Part shown: positions 1-8,763 of the stretch, one piece after another
Position numbering within the stretch: the stretch's first letter is position 1
Layout: each line of letters starts with the position of its first letter
Program-made: the position numbers and the translations under genes
Origin: CAZAMT01 sp964486145
GTDB taxonomy: Bacteria; Bacteroidota; Bacteroidia; Bacteroidales; JAAAOM01
Direction: 5' to 3'
Assembly (NCBI GenBank): GCA_964486145.1
Contig: CAZAMT010000019.1
Location: forward strand, 1 to 29,655
Length of the DNA: 29,655 bases
Notes under the pieces: generated by a model
Seen by the model: the letters and a program-made list of their open reading frames with translations, nothing else
Database searches by the model: none
Told to the model about the DNA's origin: nothing

Positions 1-18
1 GGAAAAGGAAAAGGAAAA
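1..18. repeat. Short GGAAAA hexamer repeat at window edge
   Basis: Three tandem copies of GGAAAA open the window and continue into a purine-rich stretch up to about position 45. The array may extend beyond the window edge. It lies downstream of the LOG-family gene, which reads leftward and stops at 57. No function is evident. Confidence 0.5.
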
Positions 19-56
19 GAATAAAGTAGTGAGAAAGAAACAGAATGAAGAACAAC

Positions 57-644
57 TCAGATTTGTGCCATTTTTATCATATCGGTGTCCCACGCAGGAG
101 CCTGCCGGAGGGCAGGGATGAGCTCGGCAGGATGGTTTATGAGGGTCCATATTTTCCGGTGTGTTTCTCTCATGAAGTTTTCTTCAACCATTTTATTGAG
201 CATGGTGATAAGGGGATTGTAAAAACCATCGGTATTCAGTATAATGATTGGGTTTTTGTACTGACCTAATTGCTTCAGCGTGATAACTTCCAACAATTCA
301 TCCAGGGTACCGCATCCTCCGGGTAATGCCAGTACGGCATCTCCGGAGTCGATCAGCATTTGTTTTCGCAGCGGCATATTATCAACAACGATGAGATCAC
401 TCAGGTTGCTGTGTGCCCATTCCAGTTCCTTCATAAAATGGGGAATAATGCCGGTGGCTTTTCCGTTATTGGTCAGAATTGTATCTGCCAGGGTACCCAT
501 CAAGCCCACTGCACCTGCTCCATAAAATATATCAATGCCGTACCTCGTTAATTCGTGACCGATTTCTTTTGTGGCATCAATGTATTTCTGAGGAACGCGT
601 GTACTGGATGCACAGAATACAGTAACAGATTTTATCATAACCAT
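57..644 (-). CDS. LOG-family (TIGR00730) nucleotide phosphoribohydrolase
   Basis: This is a 195-residue Rossmann-fold protein of the LOG / 'lysine decarboxylase-like' family. Characterised members cleave cytokinin riboside 5'-monophosphates or other nucleoside monophosphates to free base and ribose 5-phosphate. The signature PGGCGTLDE is at residues 108-116, with the family's upstream PLRKQML at 91-97, so the substrate and catalytic loop (R93, E116) is present. The nucleotide-binding loop reads YGAGAVGLMG where YGGG is usual. Length is normal for the family. An ATG two codons downstream (position 638, MIKSVTVF) is an equally good or better start. The gene lies 68 bp downstream of trxA on the same strand and may be co-transcribed with it. 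In bacteria the physiological role is usually nucleotide housekeeping rather than hormone synthesis. The family is sure; the substrate is not. Confidence 0.93.
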   Translation of the reverse strand: MVMIKSVTVFCASSTRVPQKYIDATKEIGHELTRYGIDIFYGAGAVGLMGTLADTILTNNGKATGIIPHFMKELEWAHSNLSDLIVVDNMPLRKQMLIDSGDAVLALPGGCGTLDELLEVITLKQLGQYKNPIIILNTDGFYNPLITMLNKMVEENFMRETHRKIWTLINHPAELIPALRQAPAWDTDMIKMAQI

Positions 645-712
645 AACATCCGTTTTGGGAGGATGAAAGCCTGTTCACCTGCTCCTAAAACATTATTATT
701 CGTGAAAATCTA

Positions 713-1030
713 TTATAATATTGCTTCCAGCTTTTTTGTAATATTTGCTTTTGGTACTGCTCCTACCTGTTTGTCAACTACTTCCCCGCCTTTAAAAAAC
801 AGGATGGTAGGAATGTTTCGAATACCAAATTTTTCTGACACACCCGGATTACTGTCAACATCAAGCTTACCTACCACTACCTGGTCTTTGTATTCCTCAG
901 AAATATCCTTTACGATGGGGCCAACCATCCGACAGGGACCACACCATTCAGCCCAAAAATCAACGATTGCAGGTTTATCGGAATTTACAATTACCTCATC
1001 AAAATTAGCATCGGTTACTTCAATTGTCAT
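713..1030 (-). CDS. trxA: Thioredoxin
   Basis: This is a 105-residue cytoplasmic thioredoxin, the general protein-disulfide reductant recharged by thioredoxin reductase. The redox motif WCGPC has its cysteines at residues 30 and 33. The buried Asp (VDFWAEW) and the cis-proline segment (RNIPTI) are in place, and length is that of a single-domain thioredoxin with no signal peptide. It follows dnaE by 70 bp on the same strand. I recall dnaE-trxA adjacency from other Bacteroidota but could not check it here. A good Bacteroidota promoter lies about 35-65 bp upstream of its start, so it can be transcribed independently of dnaE. Confidence 0.97.
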   Translation of the reverse strand: MTIEVTDANFDEVIVNSDKPAIVDFWAEWCGPCRMVGPIVKDISEEYKDQVVVGKLDVDSNPGVSEKFGIRNIPTILFFKGGEVVDKQVGAVPKANITKKLEAIL

Positions 1031-1064
1031 GTGTTTTTATTTTTAAATAATTAATAAAAGTACG

Positions 1065-1096
1065 CAAAATTATCAAATTATCGCATCAGGAGCAAA
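1065..1096 (-). promoter_or_regulatory. Predicted Bacteroidota sigma promoter for trxA
   Basis: On the minus strand, TAATTTTG (1065-1072) matches the -7 consensus TAnnTTTG exactly. A TTTG at 1093-1096 lies 20 nt upstream, the usual -33 spacing. Transcription would start near 1058 and give a leader of about 27 nt before the trxA ATG. The call rests on motif match only. Confidence 0.55.
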
Positions 1097-1100
1097 TTCA

Positions 1101-4100
1101 TTAACTTACCTTATATTCAATCTCTTCATTTTCTTCAAGATAGCGTATAAAATCATCCGATAAACTTACTTTCCTGGTTCTGGAAAACATATCAATGCTT
1201 ATATTGTTCTCACGATCGTAGATTAAAAATTTGAGCAATATCTTTCCGTTTTTATCGGTGAATTGCTCCAGATCGGTAATCAGGTTATTATCTACGTTTG
1301 TTAATGGAATTTTTAATGAGATATTCTTAAAACCATCTTCACGCAATTGCGACAACATCTGAATAAATGTTATCTTGAACTCCATTTCCTGCCTGTCTTT
1401 TCGCCACGGGTTTTCCTGCACTCTTCCTTTAATTAGCAAATAATAACCTTTCGCGAAGTAATTCTTAAAACCAATATAATCTTTCGAGAACATGGTAAGG
1501 TTATATGAATCTGTATAATCCTCAATGGTCATAGTACCAAAAGGATTTCCGTTTTTGGTAAATCTTTCGGAGGCCTGGCTTACAATTCCGGTAACGGTAA
1601 TTTCCTTTCCGTTCAAAGCATTCAGGTTCTTTAGTTCTGAAAGGGGAGTTACTTTTAGTTGTTGTAATTCGAATTTAAACTGGTCCAACGGATGTGAAGA
1701 AAGATAAATACCAATCAGTTCCTTTTCCTTGTTTAGCTTCACCAGCGATGGCCACTCATCGCAAACGGGAATAACCGGCCGGGATACTTCAATTGTTTCA
1801 ACACCTCCAAACAAGGTAGGCGCCGCGTTATTTTCACTTTGCATTTTATTGCCGTACCTCAATAGCGCTTCAATAAAGTTTGTTTCACCTGTCATTCCGA
1901 AAAACTGATGCCGTTGTATATCTCCAAAACCATCAAAAGCACCTGCCAAAACCAGGCCTTCAAAATTTTTCTTATTTACAGTTGTTAGATTCACTCTCTC
2001 AACAAAATCAAAAATATCTTTGTAAGGTCCGTTTTCTTCTCTTTCCTCAATGATGTGCTGCACGGCAGAAGCACCCACACCTTTGATTGCTGCCATACCA
2101 AATCGGATATCACCTTTTTTGTTAACCGTGAATCTCAGAAAACTTTCGTTGACATCAGGTCCCAGAACACTCATTCCCATGCGTTTGCATTCGTCCATAA
2201 AGAATGTAATTTTCTTTATGTCATTCATGTTCCGGCTCAATACCGCTGCCATAAACTCAGCAGGATAATGGGCTTTCAGATAGGCGGTTTGATAAGATAC
2301 ATATGCATAGCATGTAGAATGAGATTTGTTAAATGCGTACTGAGCAAATGCTTCCCAGTCTTTCCATATTTTTTCTATTACTTTTTCATTGTAGCCGTTT
2401 TTTTTGCATCCTTCCTCAAATTTAACTTTGAGTTCATCCATCAGCGCTTTAATCTTCTTACCCATTGCCTTACGCAGTGAGTCGGCCATACCTTTGGTAA
2501 ATCCAGCGAGTTTTTGAGAGAGAAGCATCACCTGCTCCTGGTAAACTGTAATTCCATATGTGTCTTTCAGGTATTCCTCCATTTCAGGAAGATCGTAATT
2601 GATCTGATCCCGACCGTGTTTTCTGGCAATAAACGAAGGAATATATTCCATCGGGCCGGGACGGTAAAGGGCGTTCATTGCGATCAGATCATCAAAGCGG
2701 TTGGGTTTGAGTGCCCTTAGATGTTTTTTCATGCCCGGAGATTCAAACTGAAACAAACCGGTTGTGTCACCACGGCTGTATAGTGCAAATGTTTCGGGGT
2801 CGTCCAGTGGAATTTGGTCAATGTCAACTTCATCGCCTTTGGACAATTTTATGTTTTCCACAGCATCTTTAATGATGGACAGTGTTTTCAAACCTAAAAA
2901 ATCCATTTTTAACATGCCAACTGATTCCACATGCTTTCCGTCATACTGGGTGACATAAAGTTCTGCATCCTTATTGATGCAAATAGGCACATGTTCCTCA
3001 AGGTCGTTACGTCCGATAATAATTCCACAGGCATGCACTCCGGTTTGACGCACGGATCCTTCCAAAACTTCAGCATATTTCAGGGTAGAGGCTACCAACG
3101 CATTTTGAGATGATTTTTCCTGGTTAAGTTCAGGCACTTCAGAATATGCTTTTTTGAAGGATGTTCCCGGTCTTTCAGGAATTAGTTTAGCGAGGCGATC
3201 GGCTTCTGATAATGGTAATTTCTGCACTCTGGCAACATCACGTATAGCCATTTTGGGAGCCATCGAACCAAAGGTAATGATATGTGCCACCCGTTTCTTA
3301 CCATATTTGTTTACCACCCATTCAAGTACTTTTTCTCTGCCGTCCTCGTCAAAATCAATGTCGATATCAGGCATCGAAACACGATCGGGATTCAGGAAAC
3401 GCTCAAACAGGAGGTCGTATTTGATAGGGTCAATATCCGTAATCTTCAGGCAGTAGGCAACCACGGATCCTGCGGCGGAACCCCTCCCGGGACCCACAGA
3501 TACATTCATCTCTCTCGCTGCACGAATAAAGTCCCAGACAATAAGGAAGTAGCCCGGAAATCCCATGTTGATAATGGTATCCAACTCGAAATTCAGTCGG
3601 TGTTCAATTTGCGGGGTGATTTCATTCCAGCGTTCTTTGGCTCCTTCAAACGTGATGTGGCGTAAATAATCAGCTTCAGTTTCAAAACCATCCGGCAACG
3701 GGAAATCAGGCATGATAGGGTGTGAGTCCAGTTCCATATCCTCAATTTTCTCCACTACTTTCATGGTATTTGAGAGCGCATCCGGCAGATCCGCGAATAG
3801 TTTCTGCATTTCCGACTGCGTTTTAAGCCATTCCTGGGTGGTATAGCGCATCCTGTTTTTATCATCAACATCTTTACCCGTACTGATACAGAGCAACCGA
3901 TCATGCGCAGGGGCATCTTCTTTATTAATGAAGTGAACATCGTTGGAAGCAACATATTTTAATCCAAACTCGTGGGCGAGATCCACAAGATGTTTATTAA
4001 CAAAAATCTGGTCTTCATATACTTCCTTATCCATTTCGGGATCACCGGATGGATGCCTTTGAAGCTCAAGGTAAAAGTCTTCTCCAAAAAGATCCTTATA

Positions 4101-5327
4101 AAACTGAAGTTCTTTTCGGGCTTCGTCAAGCCCATGGTGTCTTATTTTTGCAGAAATAACACCGTTAAGACAGGCTGAAAGGGCAATAATACCCTTGTGA
4201 TACTCTTTAAGTAGTTCCTTGTCGATGCGTGGTTTGTAGTAAAATCCTTCAGTCCATCCATAGGATACAAGCTTCATAAGGTTTTTGTATCCATCCTTGT
4301 TTTTGGCCAACAGAACCAGATGATTGCCGCCACCATCCGATTTATCTTCTTTATCATGGCGTGTGCGGCGTGCAACGTAAACTTCGCATCCAAGAATGGG
4401 TTTAATTTCGTTTTTCCGGCAGGTATTGTAAAAATCCTTTACCCCGAACATATTGCCATGATCGGTAATTGCCAGGGCAACCATGCCGTCATCTTTTGCC
4501 TTTTTAACCAGCCCTTTAACATCCGCTGCACCATCCAGGATAGAGTACTGTGTATGCACATGAAGATGTGTAAAAGGAACCGATGCATCAATGTCCGATT
4601 GTTGTGCGCGATCTGACAAATCTTCCTCAAGCACCGTATCTGTAGAGGTATCCTGGTTTGATTCAATAACAATTTCTACTGGTTGTATCACATCCGGATT
4701 GACTTCTTTGAACCGTGTGATAACAGATTCTTCAGCTTTTAACTTTTTCGATGTAAAAACACCAACCCGCACGAGTTCCAGAAAACACCTCGCTGTTGCT
4801 ACAACATCAGCAGATGCATTGTGTGCCTCTTCAAAATACTCATTGAACAGCTTGTAATGCAATTCCGACAGGGTTGGCCACTTATATTTACCTCCTTTAC
4901 CTCCGGGGAGAGCGCAAAAATTGGTGCTTTCCTCTTTGGTATCGAGAAAGGGAACCTGCATAAAACCACCATCCAATCCTGCACGATAATACTCAGCTCC
5001 AACGATGTTGATATCAAATACGATGTTATGTCCCACCAGGAATTTGGCATGCTTTACTGACTGTGAAAACTCATTTAAAACAAAGGACAGCGGATGACCT
5101 TCTTTTTCTGCTTTTTCAGTGGATATGCCATGCACTTTTTCGGCGCTGTATGGTATGGTGAATCCTTCGGGTTTAACGATGAAGTTTTTCACTTCGATTA
5201 ACCGTCCCATATCATCATGCATTTGCCATGCCAGTTGCACCAACCGGGGCCAATTGTTCGAATCACTTACCGGAGCATTATAGTTCTGCGGTAATCCTGT
5301 GGTTTCAGTGTCAAATATAAGATACAT
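1101..5327 (-). CDS. dnaE: DNA polymerase III alpha with N-terminal epsilon-type exonuclease (fusion)
   Basis: This is the 1408-residue replicative polymerase, longer than E. coli DnaE (about 1160) because a DEDDh 3'-5' exonuclease is fused in front. Exonuclease residues D6/E8 (DTETTG), D105 and H169-x4-D174 cover residues 1 to about 195. A poorly conserved linker follows (about 200-250). The PHP domain (about 251-500) keeps a full set of metal ligands: H256, H258, D265, H290, E315, H336, C386, D463 and H465. The polymerase core has GPGRGSAAGS (611-620) and PDIDID (652-657), and D807 in MDFLGLKTL completes the catalytic Asp triad. An OB fold lies near 1235-1315. It should carry out processive chromosome replication with proofreading in the same chain. 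The ATG at 5327 leads straight into the exonuclease strand. An exact -7 element lies 35 bp upstream. trxA follows. Confidence 0.97.
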   Translation of the reverse strand: MYLIFDTETTGLPQNYNAPVSDSNNWPRLVQLAWQMHDDMGRLIEVKNFIVKPEGFTIPYSAEKVHGISTEKAEKEGHPLSFVLNEFSQSVKHAKFLVGHNIVFDINIVGAEYYRAGLDGGFMQVPFLDTKEESTNFCALPGGKGGKYKWPTLSELHYKLFNEYFEEAHNASADVVATARCFLELVRVGVFTSKKLKAEESVITRFKEVNPDVIQPVEIVIESNQDTSTDTVLEEDLSDRAQQSDIDASVPFTHLHVHTQYSILDGAADVKGLVKKAKDDGMVALAITDHGNMFGVKDFYNTCRKNEIKPILGCEVYVARRTRHDKEDKSDGGGNHLVLLAKNKDGYKNLMKLVSYGWTEGFYYKPRIDKELLKEYHKGIIALSACLNGVISAKIRHHGLDEARKELQFYKDLFGEDFYLELQRHPSGDPEMDKEVYEDQIFVNKHLVDLAHEFGLKYVASNDVHFINKEDAPAHDRLLCISTGKDVDDKNRMRYTTQEWLKTQSEMQKLFADLPDALSNTMKVVEKIEDMELDSHPIMPDFPLPDGFETEADYLRHITFEGAKERWNEITPQIEHRLNFELDTIINMGFPGYFLIVWDFIRAAREMNVSVGPGRGSAAGSVVAYCLKITDIDPIKYDLLFERFLNPDRVSMPDIDIDFDEDGREKVLEWVVNKYGKKRVAHIITFGSMAPKMAIRDVARVQKLPLSEADRLAKLIPERPGTSFKKAYSEVPELNQEKSSQNALVASTLKYAEVLEGSVRQTGVHACGIIIGRNDLEEHVPICINKDAELYVTQYDGKHVESVGMLKMDFLGLKTLSIIKDAVENIKLSKGDEVDIDQIPLDDPETFALYSRGDTTGLFQFESPGMKKHLRALKPNRFDDLIAMNALYRPGPMEYIPSFIARKHGRDQINYDLPEMEEYLKDTYGITVYQEQVMLLSQKLAGFTKGMADSLRKAMGKKIKALMDELKVKFEEGCKKNGYNEKVIEKIWKDWEAFAQYAFNKSHSTCYAYVSYQTAYLKAHYPAEFMAAVLSRNMNDIKKITFFMDECKRMGMSVLGPDVNESFLRFTVNKKGDIRFGMAAIKGVGASAVQHIIEEREENGPYKDIFDFVERVNLTTVNKKNFEGLVLAGAFDGFGDIQRHQFFGMTGETNFIEALLRYGNKMQSENNAAPTLFGGVETIEVSRPVIPVCDEWPSLVKLNKEKELIGIYLSSHPLDQFKFELQQLKVTPLSELKNLNALNGKEITVTGIVSQASERFTKNGNPFGTMTIEDYTDSYNLTMFSKDYIGFKNYFAKGYYLLIKGRVQENPWRKDRQEMEFKITFIQMLSQLREDGFKNISLKIPLTNVDNNLITDLEQFTDKNGKILLKFLIYDRENNISIDMFSRTRKVSLSDDFIRYLEENEEIEYKVS

Positions 5328-5361
5328 CAGCTATCCCTTCGTTTTTGATGATTATGGAGCA

Positions 5362-5369
5362 CAAAATTA
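5362..5369 (-). promoter_or_regulatory. Predicted -7 promoter element for dnaE
   Basis: TAATTTTG on the minus strand fits TAnnTTTG exactly. It lies about the same distance from its ATG as the trxA element does, giving a leader of roughly 28 nt. The expected -33 box is only T-rich, with no clean TTTG, so this is weaker than the trxA promoter. Confidence 0.4.
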
Positions 5370-5517
5370 CCTTATAATTTTACGAAAAAACAGGTGTGTT
5401 GATATTTTGTGAAAAGCTTCGCCAGTGAATAGGAGTGATGGGTAATACATGCTCTGTTTGCTTTTGTCTGGCAGGTTGAATCTTTTGGCCGGCAACCATT
5501 CATTTGCCATATGACAT

Positions 5518-5877
5518 TTAAAATTTGTGCCGGTGTTTTGCGATAAATGAATAAAAAAAATCCCGTATCCCGCGGGGAACAACGACAAATATGTAAAGAA
5601 GCGGCCATATTCCTTTCAGGTAGCGGCTTACACGCAAGGCAGCATCTGATTTTAAATATGCTTTTCCATTTTCAATAAAAACAATGGAATCAGTGTAATT
5701 TTCAGGTAAGCCAGTTTTTTTCAGATATTCTTTCCCTTCAGATTTAAAAAGGGATTCGAATTCCATTTTATCCTCACCGCCATTTCGCACAATAAATGCC
5801 GTACTTTTGTTGCAAAATGCACATTGATCATCGATAAGCAAAACCGGTTTGTCGTTATTTTTGTTTTGTAAATTCAA
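5518..5877 (-). CDS. DCC-family (DUF393) thiol-disulfide oxidoreductase-like protein
   Basis: This is a 119-residue member of the DCC (DUF393) family, named for its DxxCxxC motif. Here the motif is DDQCAFC, with D16, C19 and C22 near the N-terminus in a thioredoxin-like setting. No signal peptide is seen. A hydrophobic stretch (GIWPLLYIFVVVP, about residues 89-101) is typical of the family and may touch the membrane. The C-terminus ends at AKHRHKF, a little earlier than the members I recall, which continue some 10-15 residues with a W/F-G-K segment. I found no frameshift continuing it. Biochemical function is not established for the family. It stands alone, divergent from the RDD gene, with about 190 bp of non-coding DNA between its stop and the dnaE start. 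Confidence 0.85.
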   Translation of the reverse strand: MNLQNKNNDKPVLLIDDQCAFCNKSTAFIVRNGGEDKMEFESLFKSEGKEYLKKTGLPENYTDSIVFIENGKAYLKSDAALRVSRYLKGIWPLLYIFVVVPRGIRDFFYSFIAKHRHKF

Positions 5878-5961
5878 AATATTGTAATTGTAACCTTGGT
5901 TATTTTACTAAACCGATAAATATGCTGGTTTGTTGATAAATTTTTATTTTATGATAAAAAA

Positions 5962-5993
5962 TTTGACTGGTATTCATCTATTACTTATATTAG
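5962..5993 (+). promoter_or_regulatory. Possible promoter for the RDD gene
   Basis: TTTG (5962-5965) and TATATTAG (5986-5993, one mismatch to TAnnTTTG) are spaced 20 nt apart, ahead of the RDD gene. The 5' leader would be about 125 nt, which is long. The DCC gene reads away on the other strand, so a rightward promoter must lie somewhere in 5878-6125. Confidence 0.3.
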
Positions 5994-6125
5994 ATATTCA
6001 AATTAAAATGGCATTCACTCTTGAACCACACACAATTGTATATACCTCCTGCATTATATATCATGAACACCAAGTATTCAGAAGTTTCAATAATAGAATT
6101 GTTTAACATTTAAATTTTAAATCTT

Positions 6126-6665
6126 ATGGAAAACAGAATTGGATTTGGTCCCAGGTTAGGTGCTTATTTGCTTGATTTTATTATGGTTGGGATAATTACC
6201 GCCATCGTTGTTACTGTTTTTGGCGTAAGTGGAGCTGCGCTTGGAGGTGCAGCAACCGCGGGTTCAGAAGATGCATCCGCAGCAGCCCTTGGGATGGCCG
6301 GAGGATTCCTGGGGGGAATCATGGCATCAGTAATTGTGGTTTATGTAGTAGCCCTTGTTTGGTTTTTACTGGAAGGTTTTACCGGCTATACGGTAGGTAA
6401 ACTTATCGTTGGTATTCAAATTGGAAATGACGATGGTACAAAAGCCGGGGTCGGTAAACTACTGCTTCGGTACGCGATTAAAAACATTTCATCTGTATTG
6501 GGGACGTTGGCATTGTTAACCGGAATTAATGCTCTGAGCACTTTAGGAGGAATACTTGGATTGATCATTTTCATCGGATTTTTCTTTGTTTTGGGTGCAA
6601 GAAAACAAGGTTTTCATGATATGATAGCGAAAACAGCCGTGTATAAGCGTTCTGAATTGAAATAG
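6126..6665 (+). CDS. RDD family membrane protein
   Basis: This is a 179-residue inner-membrane protein of the RDD family. R10 and D17 lie in the opening PRLGAYLLDFI, and the second Asp is in the C-terminal GFHDMIAKTAVY, so the three residues that name the family are visible. Hydrophobic segments lie near residues 14-40, 62-95 and 130-158. The stretch at about 40-60 is rich in Ala, Gly and Ser and looks like a flexible loop. Function is unknown for most RDD proteins; a few are implicated in ion transport. The gene is single, with divergent DCC upstream and its own strong terminator 15 bp after the stop. Confidence 0.92.
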   Translation: MENRIGFGPRLGAYLLDFIMVGIITAIVVTVFGVSGAALGGAATAGSEDASAAALGMAGGFLGGIMASVIVVYVVALVWFLLEGFTGYTVGKLIVGIQIGNDDGTKAGVGKLLLRYAIKNISSVLGTLALLTGINALSTLGGILGLIIFIGFFFVLGARKQGFHDMIAKTAVYKRSELK

Positions 6666-6680
6666 AAAATTTTCCGCGTG

Positions 6681-6715
6681 GCTTCAGGAGCGATAAAGCT
6701 CCTGAAGCTTTTTTT
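6681..6715 (+). terminator. Rho-independent terminator after the RDD gene
   Basis: An 11-bp perfect stem (arm GCTTCAGGAGC, matched by GCTCCTGAAGC) with a GATAAA loop is followed by a run of seven T. It begins 15 bp after the RDD stop codon. It is the clearest intrinsic terminator in the window. Confidence 0.93.
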
Positions 6716-6856
6716 ACACCTCCCGCAAATTCCGTCAAAAGATTTGTTCCATTTCACGCTTTTTGGAATGTGAATTGTTTAAAATTGAATGATTTACATT
6801 TTCTTAATCTCCGATAATCGTGAACAGTCGATTGTAAATAATTTATGAACCGAGGA

Positions 6857-6888
6857 CAACTTGCCCCGATATTTTTTCGGGGAGTTCA
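6857..6888. repeat. Imperfect hairpin CCCCGA...TCGGGG between convergent genes
   Basis: CCCCGA and TCGGGG pair across a T-rich loop. AACT and AGTT flanks can extend the stem after a small bulge. It lies between the 3' ends of the RDD and site-2 protease genes. There is no T-run after either arm, so it is not a standard intrinsic terminator. It may be mRNA 3'-end structure or an interspersed palindrome. The rest of 6716-6907 shows nothing I recognise. Confidence 0.4.
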
Positions 6889-6907
6889 ACGAAATTAATT
6901 AATAAGG

Positions 6908-7987
6908 CTAATGCATTGCATTTTGCACCAGCATTAATTCATTGATGCTTTCCCTGTCAAGTATTCCTTTTATTTTATCCTTTGAAAGGACTGGAAGTAC
7001 CGAATATTTATTCTGCTGCATTTCCTGGAAAACTTCATGGAGCGGTCTGTTTATATCCAATGAAGGCAAAGCGGTATTCATAGAATCCTCAACTTTTCCT
7101 TCCTTTCCGTATTTTGAAAGCCCATCAATAATTCCTTCTTTCGTTAGCATGCCCTCAAAATCACCATTTGACACGACTATAAACCCGCTTTCATTTTTAT
7201 GAACAAGTAAGTCGGCTGCTTTTCCAAGGGAATCTGTTCGATCCAAGGTAGTATAATCAGTTATGAGAGCATCGTTTACTTTAAAATCATTTAATCCCTG
7301 TCGAAATTTTATCATCTCATATTCTGCTCTTGCGCCAAGAAAAACAAAAAATCCGATAATGACGAGGAACGGATTAATAAACATTCCGGCGATGATAAAT
7401 GCTACCGCGAAAACCTGCCCGGCGTTTTTCGCGTGTTTTGTCGCTTTCAACCTGTCCATTTTAAAAGATAATGCAGCTCTCAGTAATCTACCACCATCCA
7501 TTGGAAATGCCGGTATCAGATTGAATACTACCACAAAGAGGTTAACAAACATAAGCATTATGAAAAAATTCTCTGCAGTGATTGCCTGAAAATTCATTTG
7601 CTGTAAATCAGGCCTACCACCTATGGCAAGGAACATCCATATGATTCCTGCAATTACTACGTTTACTATTAGTCCTGCCGCAGAAACCACAAGTTCCTGA
7701 CCCGGTTTTTCAGGCATATCTTTAATATTTGCCATACCCCCAATTGGTAAAAGTGTTATACTGTGTACTTCAGATCCGTAACGTTTCGCCGTTAGTGCAT
7801 GTCCGAGTTCATGAAGGGTGACACAAAGAAATAATGTTAAAATAAATATGATGGATAGCAGGATCTGCTGCATATCCAATCCCTGTCTGACATCAATAAT
7901 TACGATCCAGGCTATTAACAGCAAAAATGTCCAGTGAATGGATATTTTAATTCCAAATGGTTTCCCGAGTTTTAAAGAATATTTCAT
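6908..7987 (-). CDS. Site-2 protease (M50) with two C-terminal CBS domains
   Basis: This is a 359-residue membrane zinc metalloprotease of the S2P/SpoIVFB-like group. Zinc site: HELGH with H59, E60 and H63. The distal NLIPAFPMDGG at 156-166 supplies the third ligand, D164. Membrane segments lie near 18-32, 42-58, 98-122, 140-160 and 190-218. A CBS pair fills the C-terminus (about 235-290 and 298-355). Such enzymes cut substrates within the membrane, often to release transcription factors or clear peptide remnants. The CBS module is thought to sense adenine nucleotides. No substrate candidate adjoins it. It follows pncA by 94 bp on the same strand and may be co-transcribed. Length and order match the family's CBS-bearing subgroup. 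Confidence 0.95.
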   Translation of the reverse strand: MKYSLKLGKPFGIKISIHWTFLLLIAWIVIIDVRQGLDMQQILLSIIFILTLFLCVTLHELGHALTAKRYGSEVHSITLLPIGGMANIKDMPEKPGQELVVSAAGLIVNVVIAGIIWMFLAIGGRPDLQQMNFQAITAENFFIMLMFVNLFVVVFNLIPAFPMDGGRLLRAALSFKMDRLKATKHAKNAGQVFAVAFIIAGMFINPFLVIIGFFVFLGARAEYEMIKFRQGLNDFKVNDALITDYTTLDRTDSLGKAADLLVHKNESGFIVVSNGDFEGMLTKEGIIDGLSKYGKEGKVEDSMNTALPSLDINRPLHEVFQEMQQNKYSVLPVLSKDKIKGILDRESINELMLVQNAMH

Positions 7988-8081
7988 TTTTGTTCGGTTT
8001 TATTAATTTTTTTTTCTCCTGCCGGATTTTTGTCGTTAAAAATTGTAGAAAAAAATACGTTACTGTGATAATAATTCTACA

Positions 8082-8693
8082 TTATAATTCTGACGAATGA
8101 ACAATTTTCACTCCTTTTTTTTGAAGTTCTTTTAATGTCCGCTCATATCCTTCTTCTTTTTCTACTGCCCTGATTGCATCTTTTACTATGATTGTTTCAT
8201 AACCAAGTTCCAGGGCATCCAATGCAGTAAACTTTACACAAACATCAGCAGCTAAGCCGGCAATAACAACAGTATTCACATCTTTGCTTTTGAGATATTC
8301 ATGTAGTCCGGTTGCTTTTTTATGCTCATTATCAAAAAAGCCACTGTAACTATCTATTTTAGCATCAGTTCCTTTTCTTACTACTTTTTCAATTTTTGAA
8401 GTATCCAGATTATCTGCAAACTCAGCACCCTTGCTATTCTGCACACAGTGATCCGGCCATAAAACCTGCTCGGTGCCGTGTAATTCAATTTTATCACCTG
8501 GTTTCCTGTTTTCATGGTTAGATGCAAAACTGCAGTGTTCAGGCGGATGCCAGTCTTGTGTAGCCACAATAACATCAAATGAATCGTTCATTAAACTATT
8601 TACTTTTGGAATCACTTGATCTCCCTCTTCCACAGCAAGCGAGCCTCCCGGGAGAAAATCTTTCTGTAAGTCAACTAAAACAAACGCTGTCAT
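8082..8693 (-). CDS. pncA: Nicotinamidase / pyrazinamidase
   Basis: This 203-residue isochorismatase-fold amidase converts nicotinamide to nicotinate for NAD salvage. The catalytic triad is visible: D8 (VDLQKDF), K107 (VVRKGTD) and C152 (ADVCVKF). The metal site is D47, H49 and H53 (TQDWHPPEH) plus H82 (WPDHCVQ). The strong WPDHCVQ and LAADVCV motifs separate PncA from other cysteine hydrolases of the fold. Length matches E. coli-type PncA. No other NAD-salvage gene is near. The site-2 protease follows 94 bp downstream. Confidence 0.96.
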   Translation of the reverse strand: MTAFVLVDLQKDFLPGGSLAVEEGDQVIPKVNSLMNDSFDVIVATQDWHPPEHCSFASNHENRKPGDKIELHGTEQVLWPDHCVQNSKGAEFADNLDTSKIEKVVRKGTDAKIDSYSGFFDNEHKKATGLHEYLKSKDVNTVVIAGLAADVCVKFTALDALELGYETIIVKDAIRAVEKEEGYERTLKELQKKGVKIVHSSEL

Positions 8694-8763
8694 GATATGT
8701 GTATTTTTTATTTAATTCCTTTTACATCTTAGCCAATTAAAAAATGATGCCATACTATACGGT

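Noticed and set aside
45..269. Plus-strand frame of 74 codons overlapping the LOG gene
   Set aside because: It is antisense to a well-supported LOG-family gene, and its translation shows no family feature.
555..1046. 163-codon plus-strand frame over trxA
   Set aside because: It is a shadow of thioredoxin and the upstream gap; its composition is Ser/Thr/Pro noise with no domain.
5367..5608. Two minus-strand frames (73 and 78 codons) between dnaE and the DCC gene, considered as a frameshifted DCC tail
   Set aside because: Neither continues the DCC family's expected C-terminal segment, and the DCC frame has a natural stop at 5518.
6857..6888. CCCCGA hairpin as an intrinsic terminator
   Set aside because: The T-run lies in the loop, not after an arm, on either strand. 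It is kept only as a palindrome.
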